DNA of 38,061 nt from JAUYIV01 sp035464675 (GTDB taxonomy: Bacteria > Actinomycetota > Acidimicrobiia > Spongiisociales > UBA11373). Location: contig DATHSA010000014.1 in the NCBI GenBank assembly GCA_035464675.1, positions 1 to 38,061 on the forward strand, written 5' to 3'. Shown one piece after another: positions 32,516 to 38,061 of this stretch. The number at the start of each line of letters is the position of its first letter. Positions within the stretch are counted from its first letter, which is position 1. The notes beneath the pieces were generated by a model. It had not been told where the DNA came from. It saw only the letters and a program-made list of their open reading frames with translations, and did not search any database. The position numbers were made by a program, and so were the translations under genes.

Positions 32516-32947
32516 CTACTCCAGCACCCCGACGAGCGCGTCCTGAAGGTATCCCAGGTAGTGAAGCAGGGCGATCTCGGGATCCTCGATCGGTGCCGTC
32601 TCCTCCCAGCCGTCCTCCTCGAGGCCGAGCCGCTGGGCGAGCACGATGCGCGCCTCCCCGATGACCCGCATCATCGCCTCGGCCTGCTCGGGCTCGAGCG
32701 TCTCCGCCTGAACCGCCACCCGGAACGCCGCCCGGTCGGCCGAGCGGAGCGTGTCGAGGTCGTCCCCGATGAGTTCGTGGTACCTCCGGTCGGCGGCGGA
32801 GTCCTCCGGATGGGCCTGATACTCGAACCGCCCGTCCGCCCCGCCGGCGGCCTCGATGATCTCGGGGATCCCGGCTATGGCGGTGCGCTCCGCGGCGGAC
32901 AGCCTGACCGCCACCTCGCCCCCCTCCATCCTGAATGGCTCCCTCAC
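32516..32947 (-). CDS. DUF2017 protein
   Basis: 143 residues. The N terminus EPFRMEGGEVAVRLSAAER matches the DUF2017 pattern seen in actinobacteria next to clpS. The mid-region HPEDSAADRRYHELIGDDL and the end EIALLHYLGYLQDALVGVL are helical and acidic. The GTG at 32947 overlaps the clpS stop as GTGA, better than the internal ATG at 32929. Its function is unknown; constant linkage to clpS suggests a part in Clp-dependent proteolysis. Confidence 0.85.
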   Translation of the reverse strand: MREPFRMEGGEVAVRLSAAERTAIAGIPEIIEAAGGADGRFEYQAHPEDSAADRRYHELIGDDLDTLRSADRAAFRVAVQAETLEPEQAEAMMRVIGEARIVLAQRLGLEEDGWEETAPIEDPEIALLHYLGYLQDALVGVLE

Positions 32948-33234
32948 ACCTTCTCCAGGGTCGCCCACAGGCCGTGGTGGTGGAGGCGATGGCAGTCCAG
33001 TTCCACCTTCTCCAGGGGCCCGCTCGACACGACGGCCCGGCCCTCGTGGTGGACCTGAAGCATCAGCCGGGTCGCCTTCTCCACCGGGTACCCGAACAGC
33101 TTGCGGAACACCCACACCACGTACGACATGAGGTTGACGGGGTCGTTCCAGACGACCACCTGCCATGGGTGATCGGGCTCGACGACCTCGTCGACGTCGG
33201 GAACGTCGACCGGGGTCGTGGTCGGGGCGGTCAC
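32944..33234 (-). CDS. clpS: ATP-dependent Clp protease adaptor ClpS
   Basis: 96 residues. ClpS delivers N-degron substrates to the Clp ATPase. The disordered N terminus (about 1-22) is followed by WQVVVWNDPVNLMSYVVWVF, where the N-D pair binds the substrate alpha-amino group. VHHEGRAVV holds the conserved histidine region. The start is GTG at 33234, which overlaps the upstream HTH gene stop as GTGA. It sits between the HTH gene and DUF2017 with 4-bp overlaps on both sides. Confidence 0.93.
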   Translation of the reverse strand: MTAPTTTPVDVPDVDEVVEPDHPWQVVVWNDPVNLMSYVVWVFRKLFGYPVEKATRLMLQVHHEGRAVVSSGPLEKVELDCHRLHHHGLWATLEKV

Positions 33235-33452
33235 CGCGACTTCTTCTCCTCGAGCAGGGACGACAGCCGCTGCGCGTTGAGCCAGTCTTCGAAGTCGACC
33301 CGGGAGACCCGCCATTCACGCCCCATCTTCACCGCAGGCAGCTCGCCGGACCGCAGAACCCGGGTGACGACGAAGGTGGAGACGTCCATGTACTCGCAGA
33401 TGTCGGCCACGGACAGCCAGTCCTTGTCGATGTCGACGGTGATTCGCTCCAC
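33231..33452 (-). CDS. BldC/excisionase-like helix-turn-helix protein
   Basis: 73 residues. The region WLSVADICEYMDVSTFVVTRVL, then GELPAVKMGREWRVSRVDFEDWL is a winged helix-turn-helix of the MerR/excisionase type (residues about 12-58), similar to BldC. It binds DNA and could be a developmental or local regulator. The start is GTG at 33452. It is the first of three genes joined by GTGA overlaps with clpS and DUF2017, and follows the cyclase-STAND gene by 44 bp. Confidence 0.85.
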   Translation of the reverse strand: MERITVDIDKDWLSVADICEYMDVSTFVVTRVLRSGELPAVKMGREWRVSRVDFEDWLNAQRLSSLLEEKKSR

Positions 33453-33496
33453 AGGATCAGGGTACCGAGGCCCCCGAGCACGGGGAAGGGTGGCCG

Positions 33497-36262
33497 TCAG
33501 GCGGGGCCGGTTATGAGGTCGATGGCGCCGTCGGTGTCGATCTCACGGCCGGATGCCAGAGCCGCCTCCACCTGGGCGGGTTCGAGCCCGGCCTCCACCT
33601 GTCCGGTGACACGTTGCCGCAGCGCTTCGAGGGTCCACCACAACTGCGTCCCCGTCGCCTCCTGGGACTCCAGGGCGCCCAGGCCCATCGCCGCCCTCTC
33701 GAGGTGGCCCTCCTCGGCATCGATCGCCGCCCGGAGCACGAGGCACACCGCGCGTGCGAAGGGGAAGGCCCGCAGGTTTGCGTTCTCGAACGCCCTGGTG
33801 ACGTTGTTCTTGAACCGGTTCGCCGCATCGGCCTCGCCCGACTCGAACTCGGCGAAGGCGACGTACGTCCGGGCTGCCAGCACGTTCTCCTCGACGCCTC
33901 CGGCCTCCGCCTGCTCCAGGGCCCGGGTGAACGCATCGCCGGCCCGAACGGCGTCTCCCAGCGAGAGCTCGAAGAAGCCGAACTGCCAGTACTGCTCGGT
34001 GAGGCGCTGCGTCGAGTTGAGGGCGCGGGATGCCGCCACGGCATCGGCGAATCGCTCGCGGGCTCCCTCGACATCCCCTTCCCTACCGACGTACTCGGCA
34101 AGATTCCCCAGGGCGACCGCGACGCCGGCCGAGTCACCGACCCGCTTCGCGACCTCCAACGCCTCCTCGTTGAGGCGTCCGGCCTCGTCGAGCCGGCCGA
34201 TGTTGTCCATCTCGGCGCCGAGATTGATCAGCGAGCCGGAGAACCCGAACAAGAGAACCGAGTTGTCGACCCCATCTGCTTCGAGTTGCCGGAACAGGCG
34301 GGTGGACTCCTCCAGGAGAGGACTCGACTCGAGGTGACGGTCGGTGCTGATCAGCAGGGTTCCCAGGCCCAACAACGCATGGGCGCGTGGGGCGGCTGGA
34401 GCATCCACCCCGGCGGCTTCCACGGCCCGCTCCAACCAGGCGACTCCCTCCGACCACCTGGCCTTGAACCACCAGAACCGCCAGAAGCCCGCGGCGATCT
34501 CCATGGCGAGAACCGGCTCGCCGCCTTCGATGGCCCAGGTCATGGCCTGACGGAGATTGTCCAGCTCCGTGTCGATGCGCTCCCACCACTCCTGCTCCTG
34601 GGGACCGCGGATGTTGCGCCCGGCCTCCTGGGAGAGGTCGCGGAACCAGCGGGCGTGACCGAGCCGGACCTCGTCGGCGGCGCCCGACTCGTCGAGTCGG
34701 TCCCGAGCGAACTGGCGGAGGGTCTCGAGAAGGCGGTAGCGCGCCTCGTCGCCCTCTCGATCCACTGCGACGAGCGACTTGTCCACCAGCGCCGGGAGCA
34801 ACTCGAGGACGCTGAGGACGTCGAGGTCGTCGCCGGTGCAGATGTCCTCCACGGCCTCCAGCGTGAACCCGCCCTGGAACACGGAAAGTCGCTCGAAGAG
34901 ACGGCGCTCCCGGTCCTCCAGCAGTCGGTACGACCAGTCGATCGCCGCGGCCAGGGTCTGCTGCCTCGGCAATGCGGTGCGACTCCCCCCCGTGAGGAGA
35001 CGGAACCGCTGATCGAGGTTCTCGGCGATCTGCTTGGGGCTGAAGGTGCGAAGCCGGGCGGCGGCGAGCTCCAGCGCGAGCGGCATGCCGTCGAGACGGC
35101 GGCAGATCTCGATGACCGAAGGGGCCATCGCCTCGGTGAGGTGGAAGTTCGGCTGCCCGGCCTGGGCGCGCTCCAGGAACAGCCGCACCGCGTCGTAGCG
35201 TGCCAGCTCGGCCAGGTCCGGGGTCTCGCCGCGGCGGGGCATGGCGAGCGACGGCATTCCGTAGGCGACCTCGCCGCCCACCCCCAACAGCTCGCGGCTG
35301 GTGGCGGCCACCTTGACCTCGGGTGCCCCGGCGATCACGTCGGCGACGAACTCGGCGGCGCCCGAGATGAGGTGCTCGCAGTTGTCCACGATGAGCAGGG
35401 CGCGGCGGTCAACGAGGTGGTCGATGATCGATTCGCGGACGGTTCGCCCTGGTGGCTGGGCCACGCCGAGGGCGTCGGCGGCGGTGGCGTCGATGTAGTC
35501 GGGGTCGGTGATCGCCCCCAGCTCGATCAGCCAGGTCCCGCCCGGGAACTCGTCGACCAGCTCTACGGCCGCCTGGATGGAGAGCCGGGTCTTGCCGGCT
35601 CCGCCGACACCGGTGAGGGTGAGCACCCGGGCGCCCCGGATCAGCTTCTTGACCTCCTCCAGCTCCTGGTCGCGGCCGACGAACGACGTCGCCAGCGTGG
35701 GGAGGTTGTTGGGCACCATGTCGGGCGTCCGCAGAGGCGGGAAGTCACCGGGTACGCCGTCGATGTCCATCTGGAAGATCTGCTCGGAGCGGGCCAGGTC
35801 GCGGAGGCGGTGCTCGCCGAGGTCGCGAAAGGCGATCCCCTCCCCCACCGATCCGCCCGCCATCCGCTCGGTGACCAGGCTGACCAGCACCTGCCCTCCG
35901 TTGGCGACGGAGAGCAGCCGGGCGGTGCGATTCAGCGCCGGGCCGAAGTAGTCGTCGTCGCGCTCCTCGGCATCGCCGGTGTGGACCGCAACGCGGACCT
36001 TGAGGACACCCACATCGGGATGGGCCTGCTCCCCCAGCCGGCGCGCCAGATCCGCAGCGGCGCCGAGGGCATCGCTCGCCGCTCCGAACACCGCCATCGC
36101 CCCGTCGCCGGTGTGCTTGAAGACCTTGCCGCCGTGAGCGTCGACGACCTTGCGGATGACCTCGTCGTGGTCGCTCAACGCCTTCTTCATCGCCTGCGGG
36201 TGGAGGTCCCACAGGCGCGTGGAGCCCTCGATGTCGGTGAAGAGGAATGTGAGCGCGGACAT
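33497..36262 (-). CDS. Class III adenylate cyclase-STAND ATPase-helical repeat regulator
   Basis: 921 residues. The N-terminal class III nucleotide cyclase domain (1-170) keeps its metal aspartates D10 (FTDIEGSTRLW) and D53 (KHTGDGAMAVF), the purine-reading K49, and ALNRTARLL with the transition-state Asn/Arg. Catalysis thus seems intact. A STAND (NB-ARC-like) ATPase follows (about 195-480), with Walker A GVGGAGKTRLS and Walker B ALLIVDNCEHL. The C-terminal half (about 550-900) is TPR-like alpha repeats. Similar mycobacterial proteins often end in a LuxR HTH, which is absent here. It may sense a ligand through the repeats and gate cAMP synthesis. Confidence 0.88.
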   Translation of the reverse strand: MSALTFLFTDIEGSTRLWDLHPQAMKKALSDHDEVIRKVVDAHGGKVFKHTGDGAMAVFGAASDALGAAADLARRLGEQAHPDVGVLKVRVAVHTGDAEERDDDYFGPALNRTARLLSVANGGQVLVSLVTERMAGGSVGEGIAFRDLGEHRLRDLARSEQIFQMDIDGVPGDFPPLRTPDMVPNNLPTLATSFVGRDQELEEVKKLIRGARVLTLTGVGGAGKTRLSIQAAVELVDEFPGGTWLIELGAITDPDYIDATAADALGVAQPPGRTVRESIIDHLVDRRALLIVDNCEHLISGAAEFVADVIAGAPEVKVAATSRELLGVGGEVAYGMPSLAMPRRGETPDLAELARYDAVRLFLERAQAGQPNFHLTEAMAPSVIEICRRLDGMPLALELAAARLRTFSPKQIAENLDQRFRLLTGGSRTALPRQQTLAAAIDWSYRLLEDRERRLFERLSVFQGGFTLEAVEDICTGDDLDVLSVLELLPALVDKSLVAVDREGDEARYRLLETLRQFARDRLDESGAADEVRLGHARWFRDLSQEAGRNIRGPQEQEWWERIDTELDNLRQAMTWAIEGGEPVLAMEIAAGFWRFWWFKARWSEGVAWLERAVEAAGVDAPAAPRAHALLGLGTLLISTDRHLESSPLLEESTRLFRQLEADGVDNSVLLFGFSGSLINLGAEMDNIGRLDEAGRLNEEALEVAKRVGDSAGVAVALGNLAEYVGREGDVEGARERFADAVAASRALNSTQRLTEQYWQFGFFELSLGDAVRAGDAFTRALEQAEAGGVEENVLAARTYVAFAEFESGEADAANRFKNNVTRAFENANLRAFPFARAVCLVLRAAIDAEEGHLERAAMGLGALESQEATGTQLWWTLEALRQRVTGQVEAGLEPAQVEAALASGREIDTDGAIDLITGPA

Positions 36263-36289
36263 GTGTGTGAGAACGGTACCGGGGAAGAA

Positions 36290-36359
36290 CGTTGACCGTT
36301 CCCCGTTTCCCGTTACCCGGAAGAAGGCACGGGTAACGGGTAACGGGTATCGGGCAACG
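36290..36359. repeat. Long heptad-repeat hairpin between the two cyclase genes
   Basis: The left arm (36290-36318) is CGTTGAC, CGTTCCC, CGTTTCC, CGTTACC plus C. The right arm (36331-36359) is GGGTAAC, GGGTAAC, GGGTATC, GGGCAAC plus G. They pair over 29 positions with four mismatches, around a 12-nt loop. It sits in the shared upstream region of divergent genes, so it is not a simple terminator. Confidence 0.8.
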
Positions 36360-36404
36360 AACTGGAGCGCGATTCAGCTCTCTGGGAACGCGAAGAACGA
36401 TCTC

Positions 36405-36439
36405 TCAACCTGTGACTGACTAGTGCCGATGGACTAGTC
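36405..36439 (+). promoter_or_regulatory. Sigma-28-like promoter with flanking ACTAGT repeats
   Basis: TCAA (36405-36408) and GCCGATGG (36425-36432) are 16 bases apart, close to the sigma-28 layout. GCCGATGG is exactly flanked by GACTAGT (36418-36424) and ACTAGTC (36433-36439), a perfect inverted repeat that touches the ATG at 36440. A start about 7 bases after the box would give a leaderless message. The repeat could be an operator covering the -10 region. Confidence 0.4.
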
Positions 36440-37372
36440 ATGAGCCACCACGAGTCGGTCGAGCGGGGCGACCGGAGCCTGGTCCGACTCGCCGTCGTCC
36501 GACGTTTCCCCAATGCGGTGCCGATGCTCCTGGGCGTGGTTCTGGTCGCCTTCATCGCCTTCGGCGACTGGGTGACCGGCCCTGAGCTGTCGTTCTCCGT
36601 TCTCTACATGGGAACCGTCGTCGCCGTCACCTGGCTGGGATCGCGCCGCCATGGGACTTTCGTGGCGGTGCTCGCGGCCGTCGAGAGTCTGCTCGCCGTC
36701 GTGCTCACCCGGGGCGCGCCCACCGCAGCCGACGTCTGGAACGCATCCACCCAGCTACTGGTGCTGATCCTCACCGCATCACTGATCGGATCCCTGAGGC
36801 GTGCCCTGGTGGACCAGCGGCACATGGCGATGGTGGACTCGCTCACCGGCGCCATGAACCGCCGTGCGTTCCAGATGGTCGCCGAGCGAGAACGGCTGCG
36901 CTCCGTCCGGGAGGGAACGCCGCTCTCGCTGGCGTACTTCGACCTGGACGACTTCAAGGACATCAATGACCGCCTCGGCCACGCCGCCGGGGACGAGCTG
37001 CTTTCCGCGTTCGCCGCCGCCGTGATCGCCGAAGTCCGCGCCGCCGACCTGTTCGCTCGCATCGGCGGCGACGAATTCGTGCTGCTCCTTCCCGACACCG
37101 ATGCCCGCGAGGCGGTGCTGGTGGTGGACCGTGTGCGAAAGCTGCTCGTCGACGAATCCCGACACGCCTACCCGATCACGACGTCGGTGGGGATCGCCAC
37201 CTACCGCTTCCCTCCCAACACGGTCGACGCCCTGCTCGCCCGCGCCGACGACCTCCTCCACCAGGCGAAGCAGCGCGGCGGCGACACCGTCGTGGGCATG
37301 GTGATCGTCGGCCCGTGGACCCGGTGGGAGTCCGAGATCTCGCGTCCCCCCGGAGACACCCGGGTCTTCTAG
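36440..37372 (+). CDS. Membrane diguanylate cyclase (GGDEF)
   Basis: 310 residues. Four hydrophobic helices fill about 25-122 (e.g. MLLGVVLVAFIAFGDWV). The GGDEF domain (about 135-295) makes c-di-GMP from two GTP. The catalytic motif GGDEF is intact at 209-213, and FDLDDFKDIND holds the metal Asp. The inhibitory I-site RxxD is also intact: RAAD at 200-203, five residues before GGDEF. This predicts active synthesis with product feedback. It is divergent from the adenylate cyclase gene, with the heptad hairpin and sigma-28-like promoter between them. Confidence 0.92.
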   Translation: MSHHESVERGDRSLVRLAVVRRFPNAVPMLLGVVLVAFIAFGDWVTGPELSFSVLYMGTVVAVTWLGSRRHGTFVAVLAAVESLLAVVLTRGAPTAADVWNASTQLLVLILTASLIGSLRRALVDQRHMAMVDSLTGAMNRRAFQMVAERERLRSVREGTPLSLAYFDLDDFKDINDRLGHAAGDELLSAFAAAVIAEVRAADLFARIGGDEFVLLLPDTDAREAVLVVDRVRKLLVDESRHAYPITTSVGIATYRFPPNTVDALLARADDLLHQAKQRGGDTVVGMVIVGPWTRWESEISRPPGDTRVF

Positions 37373-37462
37373 GAGTCCGGCCCGGGCGCCTGGGACTTTC
37401 GCCCCCTTTCCTCCCCCGGAATGCGTTCGTAGCGTGCGAAGACGCAGCAGAAGGGGCGCAAA

Positions 37463-37690
37463 GTGAAACAGTCGGTCTTCCAGTTCCTCGCGTCACCGGC
37501 CGGACGGCTCACGCGGGTCGTGGTCGGTGTCGCTCTCATCGTCATCGGCGTGATGATGCAGAACCCCGTGGGGTGGATCATCGCCGCCATCGGCCTCGTG
37601 CCGACCTATGCCGGCATCTTCGACGTGTGCGTCATCTCCCGGTTGATGGGAGGCCCGTTCAAGGGGTCCGAGATCCGTCACGGGGGCTGA
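37463..37690 (+). CDS. DUF2892 (YgaP-like transmembrane domain) protein
   Basis: 75 residues from GTG at 37463 with AAGGGG upstream. Two hydrophobic helices (about 18-34 and 38-57) contain VVVGVALIVIGVMM and GWIIAAIGLVPTYAG, the DUF2892 pattern seen in the membrane part of YgaP rhodaneses. No rhodanese domain is present. The C-terminal SRLMGGPFKGSEIRHGG is polar. The position downstream of the diguanylate cyclase (90 bp) suggests no clear functional link. Confidence 0.8.
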   Translation: MKQSVFQFLASPAGRLTRVVVGVALIVIGVMMQNPVGWIIAAIGLVPTYAGIFDVCVISRLMGGPFKGSEIRHGG

Positions 37691-37929
37691 GAACCGCCCC
37701 GCTCGCGAAAAGTGGCTCTGACAGACCTCTTGAGCGCGTTCGCCCTGGCTGATACGTAGTCGGTGCCGGGCAGGTTGCCGTCGCAGTGAGGACGGGCATC
37801 CGGCGACCTCCCGGCGTCAAGTACTTGGTCGCGAACCACGAGCCCCTGTATCTGCGAGGCCCGCACGCGGTCGACGTCACCTCAAGTGCCGGGCCCCACT
37901 ACCGTCCGGAGGACGTTGCCAGGAGACAC

Positions 37930-38061
37930 ATGAGACGCGTCACAACAGCCATTGCCTCCTGCCTCCTGCTCGTGGCCGCCTGCGGAGACGACGGTGGCGG
38001 CCTCTTCACGACCACCACCTCGACTACGAGCACGACTGCTGCGGTCGCCACGACGACCTCT
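37930..38061 (+). CDS. Thr-rich lipoprotein, N-terminal fragment
   Basis: The first 44 codons of a gene cut by the window edge. The ATG at 37930 follows AGGAG five bases upstream. MRRVTTAIASCLLLVAAC is a lipoprotein signal with lipobox LVAAC, then CGDDGGG and a Thr/Ser-rich linker (TTTTSTTSTT). The same plan (lipobox, then Thr-rich linker) is seen in the sugar dehydrogenase at 2456. The folded domain lies outside the window. The 239-bp gap upstream holds no gene I can support. Confidence 0.8.
   Translation, partial: MRRVTTAIASCLLLVAACGDDGGGLFTTTTSTTSTTAAVATTTS

Noticed and set aside
33497..36262. LuxR-type response regulator at the end of the cyclase-STAND protein.
   Set aside because: The C-terminal half is TPR-like helical repeat to the end, and no HTH signature is seen.
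36290..36359. Possible CRISPR array or tRNA-like structure in the repeat regions.
   Set aside because: Units are 7 bp without unique spacers, and no Cas genes are present. No tRNA acceptor or T-loop pattern was found.

Overview
The window comes from a high-GC actinobacterium. The best guess is class Acidimicrobiia or a close relative. The evidence is indirect: the codon use is that of a GC-rich actinobacterium, many starts are GTG or TTG, and several layouts are actinobacterial. These layouts are ClpS followed by DUF2017, an XRE regulator overlapping an HbhA-like Lys/Ala/Pro-tail protein (as in mycobacterial Rv0474-hbhA), CWB2 cell-wall-binding repeats, and Thr-rich lipoproteins. All functional calls rest on motifs read from the sequence; no database was searched.

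Layout, left to right. Positions 1-3.9 kb hold the 3' end of a molybdenum hydroxylase large subunit, a PLP-dependent trans-sulfuration enzyme, a nitrilase-type amidohydrolase and a secreted PQQ-type sugar dehydrogenase. A frameshifted scrap of a CWB2 repeat follows. Positions 3.9-6.6 kb (minus strand) hold an alcohol dehydrogenase, a JAMM protease and a rhodanese-MoeB fusion, probably one sulfur-transfer operon. Positions 6.7-12.3 kb carry a DUF4342-like protein, an MFS transporter, a PIN-PhoH ATPase, gpsA, and a secreted M23 peptidase with three CWB2 repeats. Positions 12.3-16 kb are a tight minus-strand operon, ctaA-ctaB-lgt-phosphotransferase. Positions 16-18.7 kb hold a 27-residue membrane peptide, an alpha/beta hydrolase, a [2Fe-2S] ferredoxin and selD. 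Positions 19-24 kb hold an acyl-CoA dehydrogenase, a candidate small RNA, mgtE and ATP-type pckA with a small partner. Positions 24-29 kb hold a class IV aminotransferase, glnE and a type I-beta DAHP synthase. Positions 29-32.4 kb hold the XRE/HbhA-like pair, a DUF4332 protein, a MocA-like nucleotidyltransferase and ald. Positions 32.5-36.3 kb (minus strand) run from a cyclase-STAND ATPase through a BldC/excisionase-like HTH and clpS to DUF2017. A diguanylate cyclase, a DUF2892 protein and a truncated lipoprotein close the window.

Most genes are conserved housekeeping or metabolic genes. They cover nitrogen and alanine metabolism (glnE, ald), gluconeogenesis (pckA), aromatic synthesis, heme A for cytochrome oxidase, lipoprotein maturation, N-degron proteolysis, and cAMP and c-di-GMP signalling. 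No phage, transposon or CRISPR was found.

The most interesting non-coding signals are three. First, a family of seven-base-phased repeats, often folded into long hairpins, lies in at least seven separate intergenic regions. Second, a roughly 100-nt candidate small RNA upstream of mgtE has its own promoter, a hairpin with a six-cytosine loop and a GNRA-capped terminator. Third, two promoters matching the sigma-28/WhiG pattern stand directly before the M23/CWB2 gene and the diguanylate cyclase gene.
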